Assembly (NCBI RefSeq): GCF_008831285.2
Contig: NC_045144.1
Coordinates: 24,875,716 to 24,939,715, forward strand
DNA: 64,000 nucleotides
Source of the DNA: Nymphaea colorata
Lineage: Eukaryota > Streptophyta > Magnoliopsida > Nymphaeales > Nymphaeaceae
Reading direction: 5' to 3'
Made by a program: the position numbers and the translations under genes
In this document: positions 46,207 to 57,817 of the stretch, piece after piece
Layout of the letters: each line of letters opens with the position of its first letter
Position numbering within the stretch: position 1 is the stretch's first letter
The notes under the pieces: model-generated
The model's database searches: none
The model's input: only the letters and a program-made list of their open reading frames with translations
What the model was told of the DNA's origin: nothing

Positions 46207-47044
46207 AAGCATGGAAGCACTTAAAATTGTGTTTATAGATATGTGTTAGTCAATATTGAATGGATTATCTATGAACTTCGGCGGCAACATTTACTTGGGA
46301 GGAGCTGCAGCAACAGGAGCAACAGAAGAGAGTTGGATGGCTGCTGGCACAGAGTGGCATGGTGGGGCTGCCTGTTTTCATTTATTTCAAGTAGTTAACT
46401 GCAACAAACACAAACAGAAGGCATAACCACCTTAACCTACCAAAGAACTTTGCATGCCAAGCCTTCTTTCGTTTATGAGGGAACAAGGATGAAGAACAAC
46501 GGGAGGTCTTCAACAATAGTGGTGGAAAGGAAGGGGAGGCCTGTAGGTTCAAGGACATGACAAGAGATGCCAACATGGCTCTCCATTTTGGTTTTTTGTC
46601 AGAGAAGAAGAAAGGGAAATAATGCAAGAGTTGTTTGATTCATGAAAACTGTTCTAGACAGACTGTTAATGTCAAAGGAAAACGGACAGCCTCACCATGC
46701 CATTCTGTGCCAGCAACTCTAATAGCCATCTACATCTCTTCTTCTGCTCCTGCGGCTGCTGCTACTCCGTAAATGCTGCCATGGGGGTTGAGAGATGATT
46801 GATTCGATGTTGTCTCACACATACTTATAATCAGTGGTGCACCCACATGGTGACTGGCGTGGGCAACTGCCCATGCCAGGTTCACAAAGTTTATTTGTTT
46901 TTACATTAACAATTTGATATACTTTAGTGTTTATATATATAGGTGCCCCTAAAAGCATAAACCATATTAAATTAGTGCCCACACCAGTCAAAATTTCTGG
47001 CTCTGTTAGTGCTTATAACCACAATTACATGTGCTTCCATGCTT
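46207..47044. mobile_element. Foldback element, arms about 174 and 190 bp
   Basis: 46207-46380 is the imperfect reverse complement of 46677-47044 once the MITE at 46832-47011 is removed (AAGCATGGAAGCAC against GTGCTTCCATGCTT at the tips; GGCATGGTGGGGCTG against CAGCCTCACCATGCC at the inner edge). The 296-bp centre has an 81-codon minus-strand open frame (46627-46382) without a known domain. A single arm in the right-arm orientation lies at 62165-62290. Long inverted repeats suggest a Mutator-type or foldback transposon; no 9-bp target duplication could be confirmed. Confidence 0.75.
46832..47011. mobile_element. hAT-type MITE, family 1, copy c (180 bp)
   Basis: Flanked by CTTATAAT (46824-46831) and CTTATAAC (47012-47019), 7 of 8 identical. 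Ends CAGTGGTGCACCC and TTTCTGGCTCTGTTAGTG. Subterminal GTGGGCAACTGCCCATGCC corresponds to that of copies a and b. The left foldback arm and the arm at 62271 (CTTGTAAC) carry the same target without insertion. Confidence 0.85.
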
Positions 47045-47790
47045 AAAATTAGTATCAGGCCAAGATGAGACTTGTTGAAGTGCAGTTGGCCTCTCACTTT
47101 ACAAGCTTACTCAAATTGGGAGATGTGGTGGCCTACAGTTATACATGAAACAATAAGTTTCCAATGATCGTGCATGTTGTTTAGTTTTTATATCTCCTCC
47201 AAACTCTTTTTACTATACTTGGTTATGATTTTCTATTTCAAGTTAGATGTATGCGAGCAACTTGAAGTTCACGATGCCTTTTAGTTATAATATTTGTGGA
47301 TTTGAAGTTTAAATTGAATTGATTTAAAAGGAAATTAGGATGTGGTGGCTTCGATTAAATCACATAACAGGTGAGTTGGGAATGAAGCTGCTGAGATAAT
47401 AAGTAGACTAAATAAGAAATAGCAAAAAGCATAAGTAAAACCATTATACATAAATTTAATTCAAGTGTGTAACAAATTTTGGCTGAAGTTATAGTAGCAA
47501 TAAGCCAAACACTCTAACTCAGACCACAACAAGTCAGGTTTGGGTCCAAGACCGGGTTTAGGTATTCAGGCATATCTAGGTTCAAGTATTTTTCTTGTCC
47601 CTCTCTTTACTTATTTCTTTGTTGCTTTTCCTATTTGCTTAGCACAGTTTTCTTTTTATTTTCTTGTGAGCTTAGGATTAGTTTTTCTTTCTGCTTAGTT
47701 TAGGATATATAGTTTACTCTTGTTTCTTCATTCCTGGCCCTAGGCTAGTTTGCTAATTTCTTGTTCAGTTACGATAAAATTTAAATTATA

Positions 47791-47821
<31 letters not shown>

Positions 47822-48469
47822 AGAGTTTAATTTGTTTCTTTATTTTAACAATTGCAGTTCCACTTATTTATTTTCAGCATGTGTATAGATTACCTTTTAG
47901 TTTTAATTGTTTGAATCTTTATACACGTATCAGCAATAAGGATGATTCAATGAACCATGGTCTATGCTTGTGCTTTTGTCACTAGTTGAGCAAAAAGAAC
48001 CCCAATTTCACTTAACCTCTAGTGGAACACACTTTAGAACTCATGTTTTTCAACATGATCTCAGAAATCCATATCCTTTTCAAAACTCTAGTTTCAAAAA
48101 CCATACGAGTATGATCAAAGACAACTTAACACCTACAGAGCTCAATCTTAAACTTTGAATTTTACATGTTGGATCTCGATAGACTTGAGTTCAGTTATAG
48201 GAGAGAGTCCTATGAGACCCAGGTCGCTGCACCAAGGCCAATTGAAAATTTGTTAATTATATATGTCATGCCCATTGTAGAAAAGAAATTGGCTCCGCCC
48301 CTCTAATATTGAACCTCATTCTAATGCAAAAATGAGGCTGGCATTAGAATTCACTTTCATGGTTCTCAAAACTCTAGAACTCTAAGCTTCAATCTCCATG
48401 GGTTTCCCGCCTCATCTTCCCTACTAGATCTCTTCAAAGAAATACTCATGTTTCCTGATTGGATTGGTC
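47045..48469. other. No gene recognised
   Basis: AT-rich, with a (CT)n tract at 47795-47821. GGCTCCGCCCCTC at 48291-48303 resembles a hAT-type MITE end in reverse, with no partner found. Confidence 0.45.
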
Positions 48470-48793
48470 CCATGGTGGTATATCATATGTGCAGCTCTCT
48501 CACAGCTCAGACTCAGGTTCAGTCTTAAGTTTTTCCACAAATCAGTCGAGTTTTGCAAGGATCATGATCATCTGCACATACTTAGGAGAGAAAAAAAAAA
48601 GATCTCTTTATCCAACACTTGACACTTCCAAATTGCCCATGTTCTTCTAAACCTCCAGCTTGTGAAGGAAAAATGGCAAGATCTACTTGTAAGGCAAAGG
48701 GAACTCTTCAGATGCCGTGAATCTCCCCTTCACCTCCTACCCATCCAAAAAGTTGCGGTAAGGGCATGACTTCTGTGCATTGCCATTGCCTCC

Positions 48794-48833
<40 letters not shown>

Positions 48834-49000
48834 TAGAAATATTGTGAAGCAAAATCCAATAAAAGCACACAAACAATAGGAAATGAGGGGCAATGTTGAT
48901 GTAAATAGTAAGGAAAATGGTCTAATCAAACTCCTTGATATTTACCTAATGCCCCTCTCAGTAACTAAACACTTTTGAGTTGTTCACCCTTTGTTTAAAT
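48470..49000 (-). mobile_element. Inverted partial copy of a copia 3-prime end
   Basis: Reverse complement of 49335-50036, clearest at 48470-48745 (TTTGCCTTAC, GTAGATCT, TCCTAAGTATGT, GATGATCAT, GAGAGCTGCACATATGATAT on the minus strand). It includes the LTR start and the internal region before it. The inner part is weaker and is interrupted by a (GA)n tract at 48797-48831. Confidence 0.7.
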
Positions 49001-49334
49001 TTCCTTTTTCTTCTTTTTTTTTTCCATCTAAAATTACAAACTGAAACCTCGATCACCTTTTTCCAACAACCCTGCCTTCCTTGCTCACCTTCCCCCACAA
49101 GTTTGATGTTTCAGCAAACTTAGACTACTTTGGTGGAGGTTTTTTTTATGGGCATGGTGGGCAAGTAAGGAAAGGTTGCAGGAAAGAGGTGGCTGAGGCT
49201 TTCTTTACTTTTAAATTTTACGACACAAGAATAAGAAGGGATTTAAACAGAGGGTGATCAACTCTGATATGTTTTATTGGAGAGAGGGGTGTTAGGTGGA
49301 TATTGGGGAGTTTGATTATACCGTTTTTCTGATT
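49001..49334. other. Spacer of the inverted repeat
   Basis: No feature recognised between the two inverted copia pieces. Confidence 0.4.
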
Positions 49335-50000
49335 GTTTCTTTGGCATCAACATCACCATTTCATTTTGTATTATTTATTATTTGTTTTTTGTTTGTCAAT
49401 ATTTTTGGCTCCCTCTCTGTCTCCCGTCTCCCAATCCACGGAGGTGTGATGTGCACATCATGCTTCGTGGCTATACCCCTCGGCCACTATCTCCATACCT
49501 TCATTTTTTTGTCTTGGGATTAAGTGCTTACTATGAAGGCCAAGTGGACTGGTTCTTATCTACCCACCTTTCCTCTCATCTCTCTCTCTCCCACCACCCT
49601 CTCAGTTCTCATTATTAATCTTTGGTGGAAGTCTTGGCGACGTGCGGGAGTCAGTAGTAGAAATCTACAACATTGTTTGGCTTTTCTTATGCCATTTGAA
49701 AAAAGGGGATGGATTTGTTGCACCCTTAGGTAAACTATTTTTGGGTGGAAATGAAGAGCTGTTGGAGGGGAAGATCACAACATCCAAAGAGTCTCCTTTG
49801 CCTTACAGGTAGATCTCACCTTTTTTCCTTCACAATGTTGGGGACTTTTAGAAGAACATTGTCAATTTGGAAGAGTGTAGATAGTGGATGGAGAGATTTA
49901 TCTTGTCCTTTTTTGTCTCCTAAGTATGTACAAATGATCATGCTTGTTGTAGAATGAGACCGGTTTTTTGGGAAAACTTAGATTGAGCCTAAGTGGGAGC
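49335..50000 (+). mobile_element. Copia internal region before a 3-prime LTR
   Basis: Non-coding 3-prime part of a retroelement, ending in the polypurine-like AAGTGGGAGC (49991-50000) directly before the LTR start. This AAGTGGGAG plus TG junction is common in plant copia elements. No RT or RNase H coding sequence survives upstream. Confidence 0.6.
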
Positions 50001-50621
50001 TGTTGGAGAGCTACACGTATGATATCCCACCACGTAAGGTAAGCGGTGCTCTTCTATTGGGAACAAATGAAAACTTTTTTTTTGTGTGAAATAAAATTAT
50101 TTTTTTGTCCAATTTTTTTTTTCAAGATAAGAAGGAAAATAAGCGTGGCAAACTAATTAGCTTCTATGCATTCCATTTGCAATGCCCGTTACAATATCAT
50201 GGACATAAGGCTTGACCTTTTTTTGCCCATCCTTTGAAAGAGGCATAGTTGTAATCACCCCCTCCAATCTCTCCAATGGAGTATTAATGATGACAGTTTG
50301 CGATATGCATGGCACTCTCACTGCAGTGAATAACAGATGCAAGAGGCAATCAGTTATAATTAAGAACAATATTCCATTGAATTTTTTCTATGTTTCACCA
50401 TTTTTCATAAAAATATAGGTTCCATTCATTTGGACTTCTGAGAAAATTAACTGAAAATATTTATGCATTTGGCTACCAATAAATTGGGGTTAATTAGAAT
50501 AGAAAAGGTGAGTTCATGAACCCTCACTCTCTCATTTATATGCTTGGCTGATTGTATTTAAAATCAGTAACAAGCTAGTTAGTTATTCATCTTAAACCTT
50601 GTATTTTATTATTTTCCAACA
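50001..50621 (+). mobile_element. Copia-type LTR (621 bp)
   Basis: Starts TGTTGGAGAGC and ends TTTTCCAACA, giving the TGTTGGA and TCCAACA inverted ends seen in many plant copia LTRs. The upstream polypurine tract argues for a 3-prime LTR. Downstream ATGTTATCAAAAC at 50640 faintly resembles a mutated copia primer binding site, which would instead make it a 5-prime or solo LTR. A second LTR was not found. Confidence 0.75.
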
Positions 50622-53226
50622 CCAACCATGTTTCACTTTATGTTATCAAAACCCGTCCTTCAAAGGAGTGCAAGACAATTTTTTTTATATGAGCTCAAAT
50701 AGTGACAAGACTCATTTCTCAAGAGTAAATAAAGGGAGGCATAGATATAGAAAATGCTAATGCAAGAGAGCTATTTCACGAGAAGTGTCTTGAAAAACGA
50801 AGAATTATTAGAAAATAACACTTTAACAAGAAAAAGGATGCAAGTTATGTTCCATTGGAATAAGGTAGATAAATAGATTCTATCCAGCAATTAACTTTTC
50901 CATTGGCTTCAATTGTTATACAAATAGAAATAGCATTATTTTACATATTCTTACCTACAAACTTTGCATCATTTGCTTATTCAAACCTACTTTGTAGTGC
51001 ATGCATAATGATCATTAAACATCAGTAAAACTGCAGAGTTCACACCTTTGTTGCATGGTGCTCCTCATAAGGATCAGCCAAGTTTGGAGGAAGAAGTGGA
51101 AGTTAGAATGTCTTGGCTGCAAAGTGGCTTGAATTTAGTAGAGTAGTGAAATTGTTGACCGCTAGTGGCACTAAAACTAAAGTAGGAGGCTGACCCAAGC
51201 ATATTTTATTCAAGGCTTTGGTTGAACCGTTGGAGAAGCTTGATGGTCATGATAAATAGGGTTTTGATGGTAGAGTAATATTCACTTTCTTTTAAATGAG
51301 AAGGAAGAAGAGACATAATTTATCCAATATGGGGCAAAAGATTATTGCATAGCCCCATAGTATTGTTTCATATCTTAAGATGTTTTTTGAAACAAAATTA
51401 GGCTCATCTCTTTAACTCATGCAACAATTTGGTGCATGGAGGTCCCAGTGGGGAAGTATATACCATTTAGTTGAATCCTAACTAGACAGAGAAATTGAAG
51501 AGAATAAAAATTAAAAGCTTTGAAAGACAACCTGATTTTATTTTTTTTCCATTTTGAAGATGCATGGACTGCCCAGCCCTACATATTGAATACATATGTA
51601 GCACTTAGTGAGGATTTGCATGCATCCAAAAATTAGGCAGAGATATACCTTAGCTTTTAATTTACACTACCAAAACAAATTTTCGCTCTTTACTTTCTTC
51701 TATATAATGTGGACATAACCAAAACAAATTTTTCCACTTTAGGTTCCTTCTTTGTGTGGTTATTTACAGTTTATAAATGACTACTAGTTATTGGCCCTAC
51801 AAGTTAATTGTGCAGCTAATAATGTCCATTGGCCATTACCATTAGGGTTGAGCATCGGCCCCGGGCCAGCTTGATTCAGAGTCAGACCCTGGATGGCCCG
51901 AGCGCCATTTTGACAGCATAGGTCCCCACCTGACCATCAAGGATCAGGCCGCGTCTGGTAGACCCAAATCCAACTGAAGATCCACGTATAGTTAGTTTGA
52001 CAATTCATGGACTTTTTTGTGGATTTTTTGCTACATTAGGGAAAAAGCATGTCAAATCATATTGGTGGATCACAAATATAAAGTAATCAAACACCATATA
52101 GCTTAATTTGGAATTTCAACACTATACTCTAAAAAAGATTTGAAATTAATTACAAATATAATGTGGTCCATATTTTCAACACGAGTGTACCCTTGGCATT
52201 TATTGTAAAGATGCCTTCTTGCACTTATTTATGAATTCATTTCTACTGCTACGAGTAAAGATATCCAATACAGTGATACACGTCATACCACATATGTTGA
52301 GATTTTGGGGCATTTTAATAATCTTTGTAAAGAAATGGGCATTTTTAAAATTTTGTCATCTTCATTTTCCATCTTTTGTCCTTATAGGAGAGAACATATC
52401 CATTTGGCAGTTAAAGGGTATTCTAGTCATTTCAAGCTGCACTGCAAAAAGCATATCACACATAAGAGTGATGCACATAACCAACTTCTGTGGGCCATCT
52501 TCTAACATTTTATGCATGCAATATTGGCCAATAAAAAAATTCACTGTATTAAGTTCGTTGCCTATATGGTATTATTGTTTTTACAGCCAACTAAACTGAT
52601 TTAGCAAAAAAAAAAATCGACTGCCAAAAAACGATTATTCTATTTGTAAAATTAGGCTTTTGACATAAGAGAACCTAAGATGCAACTTACGACATGGATT
52701 TTATGTAATTAAGATCATAAACTTTATGGTATGTAATAAATTAGAAAACAACTAGTTAAATGATGTGATATGGATTCCATATACAAATAAAAGTCCAACT
52801 AACGTGACAAAATGACAACAAACAACTCTAAACAACACAGCCAAACTCAAAAGTCTTCTTTTTTCTGGTCAAACACATGTCGCATCCAAATCTGCTCTTT
52901 AATCAAGAATCCTAACCACTGCCTCAATTAAATAAAAATATAATGATCTAGATTGCATTGTGCAATGCCAACAAGAGATCACAAGTCAGGTACTAATAGA
53001 AATTAGATGGCTATAACTAAATTGTGCAAACATTTCAAAGAATTGAGTAGGAACGGGAAGGGCATAGAACTAAGACATTCCCTACAAAATTCAGATAAAG
53101 GTATAAGCTCCTTCACAATGTAAAGCTTCTTTTGATTAAATTGATTGTTATGCTTATGAATACTAAGTTGATTGAGCATAACAAGTAGGAGCTTCACAAT
53201 GAACTTTCTTTACCGCATAATGGGAT
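50622..53226. other. No gene recognised
   Basis: AT-rich. GCATCGGCCCCGGGCC at 51851-51866 with GGCCCGAGCGCC further on resembles the GC-rich core of a dispersed plant repeat, also hinted at near 56010-56120. The 126-codon open frame at 52219-52599 has no domain and poor coding character. Confidence 0.4.
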
Positions 53227-54564
53227 CTAGGATAAGAGTCCAACACCACCCTCCTCCTTAAGGTTACACAAATCTTTCCATGCAACCAGATGGATGGACT
53301 TGGTAGAGCTATTATGAGCCCAAAGAAAGTGCGTCATTTTCCTTTCTAAAATGATCAAAGTTGTTTTCGGCATTCTAAACCTTTGCATCCAGTAGACACC
53401 CAAAGTCGCAAGGTTATATTGGACTGGGCTCAAACACCCTGCAAAGGAGAGAGGGTTAGTTTGCCATGCCACCATTTTCCTTTCAAGTCCACAGATAAGA
53501 TCAGCACAGTGGTCCTGCTCCATTTAGCCTACAAATAGAGGCAGACCAAGATACTTCGAAGTAAGCTTATCAATTTTCCATTCTAAGACAGAGGTCAACA
53601 CATTTGCTTTACTGTCACTTACTCCAAACATGAAGATAGAAAATTTCCTCCCATTGATCTTTAGCTCTGCACATCTTTCCAACTAGCCAAGGAAAGAGGC
53701 TGTCCCATATAGGGATTTGCAAGTTGCTTTGCACAAAAGCAAGACGTCGTCTGCTAAACACAAAAAAAAAGTGTATGTTAGGCAAGGAATAGGGCATTTT
53801 GGAAGTCGTGGCCAACCAACTCCATAACTAATGTGAATAGGAAGGGGGAGTGAGGATCTCCTTGATGGAGGCCCTTCCTGCAGTCAAAAATTCTACCTTC
53901 TTCGCCATTAAAGATTGAGAAGGTCACCCTCGATACACGTCATGATATGACTCACCCATGTAGGGTGAAAACCAAGCACTAGCATGCTATTTTTGAGGAA
54001 TTTTCAGGAAACTTAGTCATAGTCTTTGAATTGGTCCATCTTGAGCTTAATCACTCCACTCTTCCATTTGTCAAGAAAATCAACCAAATCATTCACCAAG
54101 GTCACCTGATCATGAATTATTCTCCCCTTAAGAAATGCTCCTTCGTTAAGGCTAGCAATGCGGTTCATGATACTCTGCATACGATTAACCATTACTTTAG
54201 AGATGATTTTATAGAGGCTGTTACATAGTGCAATAAGGCGGAAATCCTCAATTTGAGACGCCCCTTGAAACTTGGAAATGAGCATTAAGTTGGTACAATT
54301 GATGCTTTTGACTATCTTCCCATGTTGGAAAAAAATACTAATAGCTTGGTGGATGTGCTAGTGGATGGTCAGCCACATGATTCAATAAAAATCATTTGCA
54401 AAGCCATCAGGACCTGTGGCGCTATCCTCATGTAGGACAACAACTGCCTGTTTGACTTCTTCAATGGTGACTGGAGCAAGAAGGGTAGCATGCTCCTCAT
54501 TTGAAGCCGTCTCACAGTCTACGAGACCCTCCATAATGATTCGCAACCAATAAATATGGAACAA
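53227..54564 (-). pseudogene. L1-type LINE reverse transcriptase remnant
   Basis: Minus strand. From 54564: VTIEEVKQAVVVLHEDSATG then PDG, the start of the RT domain; 54285-54013 has DFRLIALCNSLYKIISKVMV, EGAFLKGRIIHDQV and LKMD, containing the first catalytic Asp block; about 53860 reads KGLHQGDPHSP in one frame; about 53770 LADDVLLL keeps the catalytic AD-D; 53560 gives KYLGLPLF, a plant L1 hallmark; 53523-53227 has MVAWQTNPLSFAG, MTHFLWAH and GGVGLLS of the RT C-terminal region. Several stops (for example after FLG and FVG) and frameshifts break it. Endonuclease and ORF1 are absent, typical of a 5-prime truncated LINE, though the 3-prime poly(A) was not identified. Confidence 0.9.
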
Positions 54565-55292
54565 GAACTAAAATTAGTGTATGGAAAAACAATTTTTTTT
54601 TTTTAATGGGGGCTCTAAGGTGTGGTGAGGTCGTTGAGGGCAAAATGACATTAAAAAAAGAAACACTGTTTCAGGTTCATTCAAAAATGCTTTAAATGAA
54701 AATTTGGAGGCAAAATATTTTGCCTTTAAATGTTCTTTTCAGCATGCATTCAAACAGCCCCTTACTTGCCTTTGATTGTGCGGGTAAAGCCATATTCTTT
54801 CACCTTGTCTATGTTATTGTTTCACAATACAATCAAACACACCTTTAAACGCTGAACCATTCCTATCATTGCTTGTATCTGAGAGGGGCAAACAAGATGA
54901 GGGAAACAAAGATTCAAAGGACCGTGCAATGGTGGCCTTCCCAGACAATGTTGTGGTCGTGAGCCAATCCATACACCCATTCTACTTTGGCTGGCCAGTT
55001 GATCGGAGTACCAACTCCCAAGCACCTCAGCTGGAGTAGTCACGGGCTTGGTGTTGGGTGTGCAGGTCGCCCTTTTGCTGGTTTGCATCTGTATGAAGGG
55101 CACCATTAATCTCTCCATCTGAATAAACATGTAAATTGTGGCCCCTTGTTTTGCAGTTACCTCTGTTTTAATTTTCTTTATCCTGTTGATATCGGAGCCA
55201 AAATTTCGAAACTAAAATGCTGTTTTCAGCGTGCATCCAAACAATCCCTTACTTGCCTTTGATTGTGAGGGTAAGGCCATATTCTAAATTTG
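54565..55292. other. Two short direct repeats, transposon-edge-like
   Basis: CCTTACTTGCCTTTGATTGTG recurs in similar context at about 54762 and 55248; both are preceded by GTGCATCCAAAC or GCATTCAAAC, a motif common at MITE ends. No gene seen. Confidence 0.5.
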
Positions 55293-55432
55293 GACTCGGG
55301 CCGAAATATCATTTTTCAAAAAATATATATATAACAAGTGAATTTTTTTAATATTTACATGTAAATTAAAAAAAAAATTTTTTTTTTGAGGTGGGGCTAG
55401 GGCCGTGCAGCGCTACCTTGACTCTGCACCTG
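55293..55432. mobile_element. Truncated hAT-type MITE, family 2, reversed
   Basis: Reverse complement begins CAGGTGCAGAGTCAAGG and aligns with 17467-17640 (GCCCTAGCCCCACCTCAA, TTTACATGTAAAT, TTTTTGAAAAATGATATTT, CGGCCC). The opposite end is missing, so no target duplication is available. Confidence 0.65.
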
Positions 55433-56101
55433 CATGGATGCACCTTGTGAGAGTCTAGGGACAAGTGCTTGGCCAATAACCTAATAGTTCATCATCTAAC
55501 TGCAACCACCAATGTCCATGACCTGCTAGTATTTGGAAAGAGAAAATGGAGAAGTTAAAAAAAGATTTTTTTTTTCAAACAAAATATTATATTTGGTGAC
55601 AATAGGAATTCTATGTTAAGAATTCTTGCATCCTCCCAACTAGGTTTCTTCCAATTGTTAAGGATAGGATGATGAGATTTGTTTTACTAGAACATTTAAA
55701 ATTAGCAGAAAAAAAAACCATAATGACAAAATCAAAAAATGTTTTCACTTTTACACAAACAGTTGCATTTAAATTGGAAGAAACACGAAATTTGTGGCCA
55801 TATAATCCATATAAATTTGTGCTCCTTTATTTATTTGAAAAAAAAAATTTACAATACACATGGATTTGAAAGAACAAATGTAGAAATTGAGTGAGTGTAT
55901 GGACGGACATGAGTCAATCGAGCCCAACAATGTTTTCGATCAAATGGGAGGAATACTCAAACTGAGTGTACCCAATATTTCTTCCTCTAAAGAGAAAATG
56001 CAGCTAAGCCTAGCCCTGGGTTGGGCCGCTGCCAGGTACCCGATACACAGGCCAATTTGGGCCTCAGCCCGGTTACTAGAAAGGTGTTAAATGGGCTTAT
56101 C

Positions 56102-56836
56102 TTATCGGGCACGGCCCGCCCGATACATTAACATGTCTGGCTCGGGCTTGAGATTATGACGCTTGACGACACCTCCTTCTTCTTCTCCTCTTACGACACA
56201 AAAGGTGAAGTGCAGAGCCATGGTAGAATCTCTGAAGCACCACACCTCAACCACGTCCTTGTCAGGCCGAAGATCATTGCGCTCGACGACAAGCTTCCAG
56301 TCATCAATGAAAAGAAACATCAAGTTACTCGGCCACAACTTGAAACAAAGTGTTACTGACCCAACTCCATCATGGCTTTGCACCGGCAGCCGTTCTCCTC
56401 CAATCCTTCCACCTGTATTGCAGACCGACTTCCATTCTTCATCGTCCACAAGAGGGCGCAAGACGTCGTAGGCGATGTTCCTTGGAATCGCGAACCGGTT
56501 GAGATTCCGGTTGGTGTCACTTATCATCAAGTTCTTCGCGCACAGGAACGCCGGTGGCCCCATGCCTCCATGCTCTGCCACCAGCTCTAGCAGCCATCCT
56601 TCAGGAGCCCTTTGCTGCAGCAGCACCATACGAGGTGCAAGTGGAGATGGCCATTTCTGCTTCTTCTTGCAAGTCTTCTTTGGCTTCTTCTTCTGCTGGC
56701 CCTGTTTCACGTTCTTCTTCTGCTGCCGCTGCTTCGCGTTCATCTGCTGGTTGAGGAAGGTGACAGCAGTGTCAGCAAGGACGTAGAGGTTTTGAAGCCC
56801 AGATGGAAAAGGAGGTAGGGTGGCCATCTGTGCCAT
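56102..56836 (-). CDS. B3 domain protein, DUF313 type
   Basis: Intronless, 244 codons, ATG at 56836, stop TAA at 56104-56102; an in-frame TAA 39 bp upstream of the ATG supports this start. Residues 1-30 are neutral; residues 34-65 are very Lys/Gln-rich (KQRQQKKNVKQGQQKKKPKK), a likely nuclear localisation segment. The rest matches plant B3 proteins of the At2g33720/At5g24050 kind (DUF313): LMISDTNRNLNRFAIPRNIA, GERLPV, FIDDWKLVVERNDLRPDKD then VVEVWCFR, and LHFTFCVV. In this family B3 binds DNA as a nuclear regulator; targets are unknown. This is the only gene in the window with an uninterrupted reading frame and full-length domain. The last residues (YRAGRAR) may reach into repeat sequence at about 56100, so the original C-terminus could differ. 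No clear TATA was seen nearby. Confidence 0.75.
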   Translation of the reverse strand: MAQMATLPPFPSGLQNLYVLADTAVTFLNQQMNAKQRQQKKNVKQGQQKKKPKKTCKKKQKWPSPLAPRMVLLQQRAPEGWLLELVAEHGGMGPPAFLCAKNLMISDTNRNLNRFAIPRNIAYDVLRPLVDDEEWKSVCNTGGRIGGERLPVQSHDGVGSVTLCFKLWPSNLMFLFIDDWKLVVERNDLRPDKDVVEVWCFRDSTMALHFTFCVVRGEEEGGVVKRHNLKPEPDMLMYRAGRAR

Positions 56837-57601
56837 GAACGTTAATGGCTTCTGCGCGAAGCTTGTCGAGAATTATGAAAACCACTTGAAATTCGAAACA
56901 GGAAACACAAGTGGACGGGTGTGTTCAGGTAAAGGCAATCGTATTAATTTATGGGCAAGCACTTTCTAAAATCGATAATGAACTGGTTAATGTGGAAAAT
57001 AGAAAAAGCAGGAGATAAGTGAACAAATGATGATCTCGTAGGGAAACTTGGCAGTTAAATGAAACAAATTAGGAACAAATATGGAAACTTGAGTACGGCG
57101 CAATAACGGTCAGTATTCGGACAGAGCAATGCTCATAGTTTGTTATTTCATCTAAAAATTTCAGTTTATTTTTTTTTTCTTGTAAGGGATCTAACATTGA
57201 GACAAGATTTGTTCTTTTCTTCAAATTAGAAAAATAGTTTTTCTTTTCTAGATCTCAATGTCCAAATCCAAGTCTCAAAACGTACACCCAAGTCATGTTC
57301 TCATAATCACATAACTAATTGGATTTGTATATCTCATCTGTAACATGGTCTATAGATACCGGTTGAGTTTATCAAATGCCGTCATAATTATCTCACTTTC
57401 TCTCTCTACTGGTGGAGTTTATCAAATGTTGTCTGAATTATCTCTCTCACTCTCTCTCTCTAGATTAATGCTTTCGGAAAATCAACAAAAAATTTCGATC
57501 ATGATCCAAATGCGCATTGCATACTTGCTTTGGATCATTGAATACTAGATTAGAATCGAATACCAGATTCTAACTGTCCTTATCTAATTGTTTTGTAAAA
57601 T

Positions 57602-57637
<36 letters not shown>

Positions 57638-57647
57638 ATAATATATA

Positions 57648-57678
<31 letters not shown>

Positions 57679-57812
57679 AAAGCTTCCATTTGGGGTCATT
57701 TGTCATACTATTTTTGAATATCTCTCCGATCCATTACCTCAAACATTGCCGATACTTTGTTTGGCCGATACGGGCGCATCAACAAATATGAGTGTGTATC
57801 GATACAGTTTTG
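56837..57812. other. Upstream of the B3 gene
   Basis: No gene. Contains a 24-bp-class direct repeat around 57362 and 57412 (GAGTTTATCAAATG with CTCTCTC) and a long (TA)n tract at 57602-57679. Confidence 0.5.
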
Positions 57813-57817
57813 ATGTG

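Noticed and set aside
50640-50655. Possible primer binding site ATGTTATCAAAAC
   Set aside because: About three mismatches to the copia site and 19 bp from the LTR end; the upstream polypurine tract argues for a 3-prime LTR.
52219-52599. 126-codon open frame
   Set aside because: Poor coding character, no domain, overlapping frames on both strands.
56156-56818. Plus-strand frames opposite the B3 gene
   Set aside because: Antisense shadows; the minus frame has the B3 motifs over its full length.
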